Shown: positions 1-11,630, counted from the first letter of the stretch. The stretch: 64,000 bases of DNA from Chaetoderma sp. LZ-2023a (GCA_034401795.1 CM067367.1:77564579-77628578), one strand, 5' to 3'. The notes: a model not told the origin generated them from the letters alone. Translations and numbers: made by a program.

Positions 1-588
1 GCCAGTGATGTGCATATTTTGCACCAGTGCTTCAGGGTCGGAGTCTGGATCAAAAGAGAATGTCGCTGTCTGCTGATGGCCTACTCGTCAGGGAGTTCGA
101 TAGGGGAATCCTGAGTAGTCACGTCTTGGGTCACCATACATAACCCCTAGACCGCTGTTGTCACAACCATGCCACCGATAGTCTGGGTGAGCGTTGAACT
201 CTCTCTGTAGTCTGCTGGCTGCTGAGATGCTATGACTGTTGAGCTGTGGGTCGAAGTCGTTTGTATCAGGGAGGCTTGCACCCAGCTCATGGAGGATTCG
301 TCGCACCATGAAGTACACATTGAATCTGAGACAGCTGGTGATGAGGACAGCTTCAGGAGTACCAGAATAGGAGTGAAGCCGGGTGGAACTTACTCCACAT
401 CCTGCCATGGCACACCACACGGCAAAGTTCAGCTGCTGATTCAAGTATGAGAGGCTTGGAGCAGCCATCCAAGTGTGAGCTTGCTTCGCATCCTTGATGG
501 TAATGGGGTGGTTGGTCAGCGGTAGTGGGTTGATGGAAAAGCTGGTTCGGAACCATCCATCCACTGTGATGGGGAGAGGTGTTATCAT
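1..588 (-). pseudogene. Polinton A conserved protein, partial (runs off the left edge)
   Basis: A minus-strand frame opens with Met at 588 and reads 166 codons to a TGA at 88-90. The same frame then stays open to base 1, so the TGA looks like a point mutation (CGA to TGA is the simplest route) and the true C-terminus lies outside the window. The protein contains a conserved-looking core with the strings LNQQLNFAVWC and AGCGVSS, rich in aromatic residues. I do not know its biochemical role. Assignment to a Polinton is inferred from its position beside other decayed, similarly organised genes and from a vague resemblance to proteins of invertebrate Polintons. It is transcribed in the same direction as the two relics at 716-2291. 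A structural (virion-type) protein is possible but unproven. Confidence 0.4.
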
Positions 589-715
589 CCACTAGACCTT
601 TCATGCCAGTCAAGGGTGTACCCAGGCAGGGTCGTTGGCTCCAGATGACTGTCGTGAGGTTCAGTGGGAAGGCCATCTATACTGGTGTTCTTAAAGCTAC
701 CATACAGCCAGCCCA

Positions 716-1420
716 CTATTTGTAGTCATTTTGACTCCAGAGACCAGCGAGGCGACCTCGCCGTAACATCTGGTTTTTTAACTCCTCTATATCAACCCGC
801 CCGCTTGAGCCTTTAAGGTATTGCTGTCGCACTTTAGGTTTCTCTGTGTGGTACAGGGCTTGGACCTGCAATATATGGTGGTACTCTTCATCGGTGACCT
901 GGCCATCCTCGAGAGCTTTGCTGACAGACTCATCGATAGTCCGTAGAATACTCTGTGCCAGTGCCATATACTTAGCATGCTTCTCCAGCCTCCTTGTGAT
1001 CTGCCGCTGCCCCACCCCCAAGCCTGTGGCCAAGACAGTAGTGGATAGTGTCACACCACCCAGAGGGATGGCGACGATGGTACCCACCTCTGTACTGTAG
1101 CGAGAGTGGCAACAGCTGCCACCCCAGCACTGGGTCCAATCACCCCCACAGCAGTGATTGTACGCGCGAGGACATTGTATGCTGTCTTATATCGCCTACG
1201 CATTCTGCTGTACTTTTCTGCCTCATGGACGAGATTGCCTAATGGGATCTATCTGCTGGAGTCGCCAGCCGTGGATGGTACTGCCCTCGTCAGCCATCAG
1301 GAAGGGGTACAGTTCTGGTTGCTTCCGCCACTCTGTTTTGCCATAGTATACCTGGAGATTAAACCTGCATCACCTGCAGAATCTGCGCATGAGTCATAGA
1401 CGGGTTCATTTTGGAGTGGC
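716..1420 (-). pseudogene. Polinton A helical/hydrophobic protein, frameshifted
   Basis: The open part (1087 to 716, 123 codons) starts with a Gly/Ala/Thr/Val-rich hydrophobic stretch and continues into a charged helical region with motifs ESVSKALEDGQ and DEEYHHIL, ending in a basic tail. Upstream on the same strand the sequence keeps coding in another frame: YSRMRRRYKTAYN and TITAVGVIGPSAGVAAVATL are readable from about 1240 to 1090, and YYGKTEWRKQ from about 1350. At least two frameshifts therefore break one longer gene. The hydrophobic plus coiled-helix plan suggests a membrane-associated or internal virion protein, but that is inference. Stops are also present between 1420 and 1700, so the gene's real start cannot be fixed. 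Confidence 0.35.
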
Positions 1421-1917
1421 TGGCAAACCGCCCCAACTTGCTGGTGTTGAGACAGACCTGTCTTAGACAGGGATTATCCAGCATTATGCGGGTGCCAGTA
1501 GCTTTCTGAGATGTGACATCTGGAACTTCACCTTATGCCCAAGATAGTAGTCCACCGCTGGATGGCTTTCTTGGTTTTACACGTCTGTGCCATCTCTTCT
1601 CACTGTATGGCATCTGGCTCATCCTCCTCTGTGACATCGTCGTAGACATCTGGCTCATCGTTGTCTGTCAAGACTCCTGCATCTCGCTTACTCCCTTCCA
1701 GGAGGGCCTGCTAGTATCGGGAACCTTCACTGTTCCTTCGCTTGCTTGCAATGCTCACGTTCTGTTGATACCAGCTCTCCTGCTGTAGTTGTTTTCTTCT
1801 TCTTGTTGCAGTGCGAGCCTCTGGGGGCTTTATCTGTGCAGGGATCATGAAGGGGCAACCCTGTAGCGGGATCTTCATCATCTTGGCAAAGGTAAGATAT
1901 TCCTGGTGTGATATCAT
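1421..1917 (-). pseudogene. Decayed Polinton A coding stretch
   Basis: The clearest part is 1917-1711, 68 codons beginning MISHQEYLTF and containing PLQGCPFMIPAQIKPPEA followed by a basic, Gln-rich segment. Beyond a stop near 1711 the minus strand stays recognisably coding-like in patches, for example an acidic patch DNDEPDVYDDVTEEDEPD around 1650-1600 and KTKKAIQRWTT around 1560, but in shifting frames. It could be the N-terminal half of the gene at 716-1420 or a separate gene. The acidic patch resembles in style the acidic N-terminus of the Polinton C protein at 57151, although no alignment was possible. Function unknown. Confidence 0.3.
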
Positions 1918-2291
1918 GTCAGGTCAATGAGTAATAAGAGTGAACACTCTAAATGGGCATCCGATACCCCATCCACGCTGGTGTATATGTTAATGGAGGG
2001 GCTGTCAAACAGGTGATTTACAGGGGTGAACAGGCTAGGACCGATATCTTTCCATAGGTTGCTGTTGGCACCTGGGAGATACTCTATCACGTCCCGACCG
2101 ACTTCTACCAGTGAGCTGCTGTGTGCATCGCCCAGAAGTTGATGTAGCATATCAGCGTGTATTTATGTTGTGCCCTGCTGGGGCACGTTGAAGAGGACCC
2201 ATTCTACACAGTACTCTACCACCCGTCTCCCCTCTAGAGAGGGTGAGATTACGTTCTCACCACCGGAGAGCAGCAGTCGGACAATCGGCAT
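1914..2291 (-). pseudogene. Polinton A divergent-pair gene (left member), one in-frame stop
   Basis: An ATG at 2291 (read on the minus strand) opens a frame that codes 42 residues beginning MPIVRLLLSGGENV, meets a TAA at 2163-2165, and continues in the same frame for another 80 or so residues to 1914. A single nonsense change therefore splits an otherwise open protein of about 125 residues. It starts only two bases from the gypsy A target duplication (2293-2296). In the empty site its start would have lain about 48 bp from the start of the plus-strand gene now at 11873, so the two formed a divergent pair with a shared promoter. I do not recognise the protein; it is mixed alpha/beta in composition with no Cys-rich motif. 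Confidence 0.45.
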
Positions 2292-2296
2292 GGTTA

Positions 2297-2491
2297 TGTA
2301 GTAACTTAACTACGTATAATAGGTTACTCACCCAACAGAGGTCTTGAATCGGCCAGTGGAACCAGCGGCAGATGTGCACGGTTCAGGTTCCAAGGTACGA
2401 CTGCCGGGCGTCCGTAGAAATGGCGGGAATCAGCCAGCCTGGCAGCCGCGAAACATGAACCGCAGAATTGCGGGATACCGCCAGCACCACA
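2297..2491 (-). repeat. 3' LTR of gypsy A
   Basis: This 195-bp repeat matches 11631-11825 at all but about five positions. Four of the five differences are C-to-T or G-to-A changes at CpG sites, and the left copy always carries the decayed (TG or CA) form. The ends are TGTAGTAA and CACCACA on the plus strand, giving the usual TG...CA form on either strand. Immediately to the right (2492-2504) is the polypyrimidine that serves as the polypurine tract on the coding strand. Confidence 0.93.
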
Positions 2492-2504
2492 CTCTCCCCC
2501 GTTT
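2492..2504 (-). promoter_or_regulatory. Polypurine tract of gypsy A
   Basis: Read on the minus strand this is AAACGGGGGAGAG directly against the 3' LTR. A purine-rich run in this place primes plus-strand cDNA synthesis in LTR retrotransposons. Position and composition support the call; priming itself is known for the class, not shown here. Confidence 0.75.
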
Positions 2505-4430
2505 ATAAAAACTGGTTATTTAATTAAAAATCTTATCTCTTAATTAAAAATCTTATCTAAAAATTTACATACTATAAAAACACACAGGCATTGACGCTCA
2601 ACTGCTAAATGTAGAAGTTGAATTTACCAATTAAAAAAAACAATTTCCATAGGTGTTGATCCATCCAGAAAGAATGAGCTGTTAATAATAAAACAGATGG
2701 ATAGATCAACAGCTGCCGGACGAGGGCCATCGTTACAGATTCTAAAATAGCATAGCATCCTAACTAAAATTAAGGACAGTGGTTTTCCACCACAGCAGAA
2801 AACTGACAGAATTGACGGAATTGCCGAAGTGATAAAGAAGTAATAAAAATAATCTCACATGAATTTAGTTGGAGTGTTATTTGAAATTAACGTATGTGAG
2901 ATTCGAGGAAAACCTATGAATATTGCACATTTTTTTTTTAATTTAGTGAATATTTTTAACGTTAACCTTTTTGATATACCTCTTATATAATTGAAACGGA
3001 TCTGAATCCACAAATTTAGGAAATCCGGAAGACCACTATCCCTATCACAATACAGATATCTGAATGAAGCTAAACGGAACGGATAATACAGCAGAAGAAA
3101 GAAACATATGAATTTGCGGCATGACTAACGCGCCAATTACTTCGCGCATTAGGAAATGATAAGCGTAAGAAATGCATCTGTACGATTTATGCAGTCTTTG
3201 CTAAATGCATATTATAAATATGCTGTCATATGCAAGACTTCTGCATTATAGAGTAATGCACATTATAAATATGCCTGAGTTATGCATTATAGAGTAATAA
3301 TGCATCATTGCATCATTTTAACATGTAATTGCTACACGTTTAATAAATGAAATACCTCGGTATGGCAATATATAATATGTTGGCCTAATATAAAATATCT
3401 GAACTGACCTATGTAGAATTAACATACCTGGGCTATCCTATAAAATATCTGTGCTGACCTAATAAAATTACATATAATATATTTGAGCTACCCTATAAAA
3501 TATCTGAGCTGACAAATGTAGAACTGGCATTAAATAGCTAACCTATACAGGATTTCACTATACATAAATGAGTTTGCATCATCACATATGATGCATATAC
3601 TTATAAAAGCGTGTACATGGAGTTAATCCATATACACATAAACAGAGAGCATTATTATGACCACACGTCATGACGGACAATAATTGCAGTTAACAATACA
3701 ATGCGTATGATTAATGTGTAACAATTTACACATCATTTGACAACACATATCTGTAATGTGCGATCAAGAAATGCGTAAATATAACCACGCATTACTACAC
3801 GCAATTATTCACACGTCATTTGAAAAACGCGTAATTATAATAACGCGTTCTGTGAGTCATACAGCGATGGACCCCTGTTGGTTTTTGGTATCTCACGGAG
3901 TATTATTGCTGGAAAAAGCCACTATGTGCTTATGTGTCCAACTAATTTAGTGTCCCAAAACTTACAAAGAATAGAACATCACGATTTTGCTGTTGCTGAA
4001 ACTAAAGCTAAGATGGAAACGGAACATAAGCCAATGATTATAAATGTTTTCCGGACAAGTTGAATGTCTTCAGTGTCATGCAGCATATTAAAATTTGAAG
4101 TCATAATTTCATATCATCTGGATTACAGTAATTCTTTTAATGTTGAATTACTGTTACCATTGTACATTATCACATTACTATTGTAGTACTGTACTACGAC
4201 CGAAAAGCTAACTGCAGTCCGCAACAATACCATGACCAAATGAATCCGTAATAAGACGAAACCAGAGGAACGTTTATTCAGGTGGACAAGTAGGGTCCAT
4301 GAAGACTAATATAGTCTAATTCACGAATGCTTAAAGATCATTCTAATACATTTCATAATCTAGGAACCTGTTAGGAAGACGGCACTGCCTTCCTGTTCGA
4401 CTCTGAATGGTGTGAGTTTGGAGTTGGTCA
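2505..4430 (-). other. AT-rich 3' non-coding region of gypsy A with degenerate repeats
   Basis: About 1.9 kb between the end of pol and the 3' LTR holds no convincing coding frame. It is strongly AT-rich. Three degenerate copies of a unit of about 50 bp, each containing TATAAAATATCTG followed by a version of GCTGACC, lie at about 3389, 3437 and 3492. A palindrome-like GCATATTATAAATATGC occurs near 3206, with a close relative near 3257. An env gene was looked for and not seen. The tract may be an untranslated region or a decayed fourth ORF. Confidence 0.6.
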
Positions 4431-4590
4431 TCTCTAGGAGATGTGTGATGTATTTCCCCTCGGACCTGACACCTCATGCGCCTAGGGGAAAAAGTGTGAT
4501 GCGGTTCCCCTCGGACCTGACACCTCATGCGCCTAGGGGACGTGTTATGCGTTTCTCCTCGGACCTGACACCTCATGCGTCTAGGAGAGT
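4431..4590 (-). repeat. Minisatellite of about 54 bp whose units fold as hairpins
   Basis: Three units (about 4450-4493, 4503-4541 and 4551-4590) share the 23-nt core CGGACCTGACACCTCATGCG plus YCT, flanked by inverted arms. A fourth, partial unit (right arm only) sits at 4431-4440. Units 1 and 2 have arms TCCCCT/AGGGGA. Unit 3 has TCTCCT/AGGAGA: the change in one arm is matched by the complementary change in the other. The array lies just downstream of the integrase end and upstream of the 3' LTR. Its period leaves a frame open by chance on the minus strand, but the covariation favours a structural role over a protein. Confidence 0.75.
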
Positions 4591-4649
4591 GATGCTGTGT
4601 GGGACGGGTAAAACAGAGTCGATATCCAGGTCATCTGTCAAAACAGCAT

Positions 4650-7600
4650 CTAGATCATTATGCAGAATTCAAAAATGGAAGCACGGTTATCATCAGATAA
4701 CCTAAGGCCATTATCGGGGGATAATAAGTCATCATCATCGCCATGATCTTCAGAGCTTATAGCACGTCTCATTCGCAATATCCAGAGAGGTAAATCACGA
4801 TCTCTGCACAGCTTTAATCTATCATGGTGAACAACTAGTTCCCGGCGTTGGTTTTTGATACCAAACAGTGCTTCTGACAACTTTTTATGAATAATAAATG
4901 GACCAGTCCAAGGAGGTTGTAATTTACTGGACTGGCCTATTTTAGTTGCAGAATTAGCAAGATAAACTACATCACCAACATGATAGGCATGCTCATGCAA
5001 ACGTAGATCATACTCTTTTTTTCTGGCGCTTCTGAGCCATTTTAAGGTTATCCCGTGCTATCTCATGAGTTTCATGCAACGTTTGCTGTAACTGTTGGAC
5101 GAAGTCACTGGCATCTGAAGGGGCATTCTCTGTAGTCGCAGATACAGGGCATTTGCACATTATGTCAATAGGCTGTGGTACTTCTCGACCAAGCATCATC
5201 ATGTTGGGAGTATACCCCGTCTATCGGCTTACAGTAGATCGTATAGCTCCAGTGATGAAAGGAATACACTTGTCCCAATCTTTCTGTCTGCCATGCTCTT
5301 GCAGGTAACACCGTATACACTGCAAGACAGTACGGTTTATACGTTCAATCTGTCCATTCGAACATGGTCTATAAGCTGTGGTGCATGTTTTTGAAATCTC
5401 CAGTAGATGGCACAGTTCCTTAAATAGGTTGCTCTCAAAGTTACGACCCTGGTCGGTGTGTAAGAAATATGAACAGCCAAATGTGGTGACAAAACGCCCC
5501 ACATACGTTTTGGCTACCAGTTCTGCCCCTTGTTCAGGGAGCGCATAGCACTCAACCCATTTAGTGAACTGATCTATGATCATCAACACGTATCTATTTC
5601 CCAGTGTAGATGTGATAAAGGGGCCCAAAATGTCCATATGTACCCGTTCCAAGGGAAACCCAGCATGGAACTCGCCCAGAGCAGCTCTAGGTCGGATGGA
5701 AGCTTTTTTGCTACAGCTACAAATCCGACAGGATTTCACATATGCCACCACATCACGAGAGTATCCGTGCCAGATATACTTAGCCTTCACTCTCTCTAAT
5801 GTCTTCTGCTCACCCATGTGACTGGCAAGCTTGGAATTATGACAATTTTCCAAAACCAGCTTCTGGAGAGACTTTGGGACTACCAGCAGATTCCGTGTGG
5901 TATTTGCTTCTACCCAGAGATAGTGCAAAATGCTATCGACAAAAATCAATTGATCACAACGAGCCCACCAAAACTTGACAGCTGGACTAGCTAAATATAG
6001 CTCTGCGTCAGAAGGTGTGTGTGACTGCTCAATCCATGATACAACTGTCTTCAGATCAGGATCCTCCAACTGACGCTCCCTTAGATTTTCTGAAGAGAAT
6101 GCGTCTAACCAGTTTGACCTTCCGATAACCTGGTCTGTTTGGGGGACACCATTCAGCAGTCCATCTGGATCGTCGCTGTCTGTGTCGCTGTCTGATAGGT
6201 CATTATTACTCAGTTGAAGGGCCCTTATGGTTTGAAAAGCCAAAGGAATTACATCATCAACATCTTGTTCAAATTGAGACCATTGCTGCTGAAGCTTGGT
6301 ACAATATTTGCACCCACCACATGGTAACGAACTAAGAGATTGGCCTGCTTTATAACAGTGGCAAGGTGAAAAATCACTTGGAACTCGTGATAGACCATCA
6401 GCATTAGAGTGCTGTTTACCGGGCCTGTACTGCATCGTCATATTATATTGGGACAGTTCTTCTAGCCATCTAGCTAGTTGTCCTTCGATGTGCTTGAAAC
6501 TGAGCAGCCACGTGAGACTGTGATGGTCAGTCCGCACAATAAATGACCGTCCTAGCAAGTACATACGGTACTGCCTAGTAAATGCTACCACGGCCAGCAA
6601 CTCTTTGTGTGTAACACAATATTTACGCTGAGCCGGTGTTAACGTTCGGCTCGCAAAACCAATAAGCACCTCTTTCCCATTCTGAATTTGGGATAACTCT
6701 GCACCAATAGCCGCCTCCGAAGCATCCGTATCCAGTATGAAGGTACCATCCGGTGTCGGATAACCTAACACTGCAGGGTTGGCCATAGAACCCTGAAGTG
6801 TTTCGAAAGCTACCTGATGCTTTAGAGTCCAGTCATACTCTACTTTGGAACTGGTAAGTGCAGAGAGAGGAGCAGAAATACCAGCAAAACCCTGTATGTG
6901 CTCTCGGTGGTAATTCATGAACCCTAGGAAAGATTCCAGCTCTTTCCTGGTCTTAGGAACAGACCAATTAGCGACGCTTTCCATATTGTTTGGCTTAACA
7001 GCGATTCCCTTATCGCTCACCAACTTACCTAAGAAACAGAGTTCTGTACGGAACAAATTAATCTTCTTAGGTTTTAATTTAAGGTTGTGCAACAGGAATC
7101 GGGAAAGGACAGCTTTCAAGTTGGTCATATGACTGTCAAAGTCAGTCCCTGTCACTACCACGTCATCTAAATACGCAAGACACTCGCACCAGTTAAGACC
7201 TTGCAATACCAGCTGAACAACCCTCTGAAAGGTAGCCGGGCTGTTGCACGTACCAAATGGCATCCGGACAAATTCAAAAAGCCCATATCTTGTGATAAAT
7301 GCGAGCTTGTGGCGGTCCTCTGGGTCAACCTCGACCTGCCAATACCCAGCTGCCATATCAAGTGTGCTGATGAACTTAGCAACACCAAGTGCATCCAGAC
7401 ATGTCTCAATGTTTGGTAGGGGGTAAAGGTCCTTACGAGTTATACTGTTCAGAGCTCGAAAATCGATGCAGTACCTCACGGTACCGTCTTTCTTCCGAAC
7501 TAATACCGGGGTTGACGACCACTCAGATTTTGACGGAAATATGATACCTTTCTCTAACATTTCCGCAAGGTGTTTCTCTTCCTCATTCTCAAAACCAAGA

Positions 7601-9600
7601 GGAGTTCGTCTAAGTTTAGAACGAACAGGTTGTGCATTACCTGTGTCAATCTTATGTCTTATCCCCTTGAACAAACCCAAATCAAGATCATCTTTTGCAA
7701 ATGCAACCTGATACTCGATTAACATGGATTTAACTTGCGAAGACTGCGTCTCCGATAAACCCGATGTCGACCTCTCATACAGCTCCTGTAAGAACACAGG
7801 GATGTCCACCTCAGTGGCTGTAGAAGTATGTAAACCGTCCTGGTTTATGGGATTCCCAGCAAGTTGAAATTCTGTTCTAGGGTCTAAAACCTCCTCAATT
7901 ACTGTGACAATACCAAGGTTGTGGTCTTGTTCCAGAGTAATATATTGGGCCGACAGGTTCCTTAACAAAATTGGAATCTGCGAATCTTTGGCAGTGGCCA
8001 CTGTGTGAGGTGTTACCAGACCCTCCAGTTTAGATGAGGGCTGGAGCACAACATCATTCTGTACCTCCCGATCCAGAACCACTGTGGTCTTCACGGCCTC
8101 AAAAGGACCAACGACCACTTTCTGCTTCAATGTTACCCGAGCTACTTGGGCTTCCTTCCCATGAGCTCTCAACATTGAGGCTTGAATCGGTTCTCCATTA
8201 ATGGTCAGACACAGTCTAGTCAGATCAATGGTGGCCTTGTGTGCCTTCAAGAAATCCAGGCCTAATATAATCGGATCATTAATATTGGCAAGAAGTACGG
8301 GCCAGTTGAACATCATAGAGCCTAATACAATTGTGACTGGCTCAACACTTTCCACAGGGATAACATTGTCTCTACCTGCACCTTTCAATGTAATAGACTC
8401 CAACCTCTTTAAAGGGTAAGGTAATTTATTTGCAAAGAAATTGCCAATTACTGTCACTTGTGCCGCAGTGTCCACCACTGCATCAACGGAAACACCATTT
8501 ACTTTAATGGGAATGACTAATGTCATAGGGTCACGATTAAACTCATACACGCGAACATCATATGATCGCACAGGCGAAGATCTCGGTGAAGCAGAAGGTG
8601 ATGGCGACCGTGTACGCCTCGGCTCTGGACACTCACGGGAAAAATGCCCCTCTAAATTGCAATTAAAGCACTTTCCCGATCTGAGAGGAGGAGAAGGGGA
8701 ACGCGATGGAATGACCTTCCCTCTTGGAGGAGACCGACCTCGACCGAATTGACCAGATATAAGATTCAAAATTTTAGCCACATCTACCTTCATATCCGCC
8801 ATATCCTTCCTAAGTCCTTCGACATCTTTCTCCAATTTATCTATCCTGCTTGGAGCCATTATGCCTCTCAACTGCTCAGGATTATCTGCCTCCATCAACC
8901 CAGAAGCATCGTCCGGAAAACGGACCTTTCGCACCTCAGGTCTTCTGGAACCCATGATCAATCTTTGATTATGGATAGCTGCATTGACCATTTGTACAGC
9001 CTCCTCCAGGGTGCTCGGATCTTTATCCATAGCTATCAGAGCGGCTCGTTTATGCTCAACACCCCGTAAGAATGCATCAATGGCAATAGTCTCGCCCAAA
9101 CTCTCTGAGGCATCAGGGTAACCATCTAAAGTGAGCTCCTGAATGGTGTCTGCAAATTCTTCTAAAGAGTTACCCTCTTGTCGAATATCTTGCATCTTTT
9201 TTCTGATGATGTGGGGCAGATCTTTCTTCCCGAATCTCAACTTCAATTTGTCACATAAACTAAAGTAATCATTCTGGACTTGCCCGGAACAGATGCAGTA
9301 AAACTTTAAGGCCTTGTCCCTTAAAGCTGAGATGAGCATGTCTAATTTATACATATCAGACCAACGGTACCTTGAAGCAGTATGCTCAAACTGTATGAAA
9401 AATGGTTTCCACTCACATTTTCCATCAAAAGTTGACATTTTAGGTGGAGGAGGACCATCAGAGTAGCTTCTACGACCCGGGGATGACATTCTAGAGTCAT
9501 TGTACCAAGAGCCATCCCAGTAAGCTCTACAAACTGGTGATGACGTCCTAGTGTCATGGTGAGAAACTGATCGCGACTCCCTCTTAGGTTCTCTAGGGGT
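4650..9600 (-). pseudogene. gag-pol: Gypsy A Gag-Pol polyprotein (nearly intact)
   Basis: The longest open stretch (9489 to 5221, 1422 codons) contains, in order: capsid-like Gag; a zinc knuckle CFNCNLEGHFSREC near 8650; an aspartic protease with DAVVDTAAQVTVIG near 8470 (active-site triplet DTA); an RT with FSTLDMAAGYWQV and the YLDD box near 7165; RNase H with LDTDASEAAIGAEL; an integrase His2Cys2 finger near 5800; and a DDE core with HMDILGPF, HTDQGRNFE near 5450 and NGQIERINRT. A TAG at 5221-5223 interrupts the integrase tail, but the frame continues as TGYTPNMMMLG. A slip in the T7 run (A7 on the coding strand) at 5016-5022 then shifts it to the frame ending at 4650, which holds the GPF/Y-type segment PPWTGPFIIHKKL. 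The gag frame is open upstream of Met 9489 to about 9600, where it must join the HhH reading frame. Confidence 0.93.
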
Positions 9601-9998
9601 ATATACCCCCTAGGAGCCAGACTATCAACTAGGGTATGATCACCCCTTTGTTGACTAGTTGAGTTAAGGAGTGCCTTGTATTTGATACCTTGAGCTAGCA
9701 GTTCCATGTTCAGTCTAGCTACCTTCTCTTCCAGGGATTCTTCCCTTGGGTGTGAGTCGACCCCACCAACAGCGCCTTCATCATTGATGTCGAATACGAC
9801 TTCCCCAGCATGGAGCAATCGTGCAAGGATTGTAGCTGTGGCAGGCAGATCAGTATCTGCCTTAATGTCGGCCAGGGATATGGAACCTCCTCTGGACTCA
9901 CGAAAACTTACTATGCCAGCAGCTCGAACTTTACCAATATTATGGAGTGCACTAAGTTCCTCCACGGTTGCAGTGTTAATACACAAAGGTTTCGTCAT
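9600..9998 (-). CDS. gag: N-terminal Gag segment with helix-hairpin-helix domain (gypsy A)
   Basis: From Met 9998 the sequence reads CINTATVEELSALHNIGKV followed by RAAGIVSFRESRGG and SLADIK. This fits the ComEA-type helix-hairpin-helix pattern (IN-A---EL--L--IG---A--I---R---G-----DL), a DNA-binding fold. It continues into an acidic linker and the helix EEKVARLNMELLAQ, which may form a coiled coil. This frame stays open to 9342 but overlaps the main gag-pol frame, which is itself open from about 9600. A one-base indel or a programmed frameshift near 9600 would link the two. The domain call rests on motif inspection only. Confidence 0.6.
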
Positions 9999-10107
9999 TA
10001 TGGGTCACCTGTTGATTTATACCAAGGAAGCGAAATTAATATCCGGTAAAAATGTAATATCACTTACTGAAATAAGTCGTAAGCGTATGCTTACTGAAAA
10101 ATATAAA

Positions 10108-10842
10108 TCACTGAGTAGTGATGGTGGTGCAACTCCGGAGAACGTCTAAATGAATCTTCCGAAGCCAAACCAGATTCAGTAGCGTACCTGCATGCAAACC
10201 ATCCTTCAGAAACTCGAAAGTATAATGATAACGGACGCGTTTACGTGCACTGGATTTTTTACGAAGTATTAATTCTACACTGCATTTGATGGTGTGTACA
10301 CCAATATCTGCATTAAATTTCTCAATTCTATCATTGAGAAGAGAGAGTTGGTCATGCAGTTGCAGCTCTTGGTCTTAGAAGGAACAGGGATTCAAATGGT
10401 GAAGTTGCTCATTATACAGGACGAGAGAATACGCTGGGATATCGATAAATTTCACCGTTTGGCCGTAATGCCTTACTATGTCTATCGCATGTTGATAGTG
10501 TTGGCAAATGCGGTCTACCGCGAGTTCATCATCGGCTGTCCTTAAATAGACAAAACCGTCGCCTCGTTTCTCGGTAAGGTCGCACGTTCCGGCCCAGATA
10601 TAGAAAACGATCCGGTGAAATTTCTGAACGGCGCTGGCTATTATCGACTGCAGAATATTGAACAAGTCTTGTGTAGTACCACCGCTTTTACACCAATACT
10701 CAACAAACCCAGTTTGATCAGCTCTTTTCAAAATGAAACCTTTACTTGTACCCAACAAAATCGCTTTGTGGGTAAAGGACTGATCCAACGAAAACTGGGT
10801 GCGAGCCAAAAACTCCTCAGATTTAACTTGAAAAGGAGGCAT
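10108..10842 (-). pseudogene. SGNH/GDSL-like ORF upstream of gag in gypsy A
   Basis: A frame of 245 codons (10842 to 10108) is interrupted once by TAA at 10375-10377 and is otherwise open. Visible motifs fit an SGNH-hydrolase-type plan: ILLGTSKG near residue 30 (nucleophile Ser position), GGTTQDL, then VFYIWAGTCDLT near residue 100 (block III, with Cys where Asn is usual), IDIPAYSLVLYN, and DGLH near the C-terminus, matching the block V DxxH. A basic stretch KKSSARKRVRYH precedes the DGLH. It lies inside the element, on the same strand as gag-pol and 110 bp upstream of the HhH frame, so it is probably translated from the same RNA or a subgenomic one. Loss of the block III Asn leaves catalysis doubtful. 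A binding rather than enzymatic role is possible. Confidence 0.55.
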
Positions 10843-11610
10843 AAGCTGAGTATTGTTTCAACGGAGTAACTAGCAATGTGATTATGAACTTTTTGAATTA
10901 ATAATAACAAGAAAAAAACCCAAAACAAATAGTGTTCAGCGTAATTAGTAAACCTAATATTACAATTGAAACATATTTGCTGATTAGAAGGGAGATTACC
11001 CTCTAATGTTCAAAAAGTTAATAATAATGATAATAATAACAATAAAAGTGATTTATATCACTTCTTTATTTCAAATAATTCTGAAATAAACTAAGAAATT
11101 GAACTGTAATTAACATATAAAGAAATATCGAAAAACCGACGGTTAAATTACAGCTCAGAATCGCATACCTATGACACTGAAGACAACTAACAACAACAAT
11201 CCAGAAACTATAGGGTTGTCATTCCACGGAATACTGAACTGACACAGATGATAGAAACTAAGCACGAAAATATACCTCAATTCATTACAGTTCAAATAAA
11301 TAACATTGAATCTTGAATTTATGACGTATATGACGTATGTATGTAAGGTATATTAATCTATATACCCGACATGTGCATGCTATAGTATAAATAAATAATA
11401 TATATTTAACTATGACTCACCTATCATCTGTGATTGTTAAATCCTACAAAAATAACTATCAAATAATCAAAATGGCGGCCAGAGTCTGTAAAATTGACGT
11501 TCGGGCAGGACTAGAGTAGTCTTTATATTTCCGAGAATTCTATCTTTTTTAACAGCAAAATCGTGAGTAGAATTTAGAAAAAAATAATAACAATTTTTAA
11601 TTTAGGGCCC
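10843..11610 (-). other. Untranslated leader of gypsy A
   Basis: About 770 bp between the primer-binding site and the first ORF is AT-rich with no convincing coding frame. Poly-A/T and (AAT)n-like patches are present around 11010-11045. Confidence 0.6.
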
Positions 11611-11628
11611 AAAGTACTCCTGACACCA
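11611..11628 (-). promoter_or_regulatory. Primer-binding site of gypsy A
   Basis: On the minus strand, two bases after the 5' LTR, the sequence reads TGGTGTCAGGAGTACTTT. It starts with TGG (complement of the CCA tRNA tail) and resembles the TGGTGTCAGAAGT-type sites of other gypsy elements, often attributed to tRNA-Leu. The tRNA identity is tentative. Confidence 0.7.
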
Positions 11629-11630
11629 TT

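Noticed and set aside
4343-4576. Repeat protein frame over the gypsy A minisatellite
   Set aside because: The frame is a by-product of the repeat period; paired arm changes favour a nucleic-acid structure.
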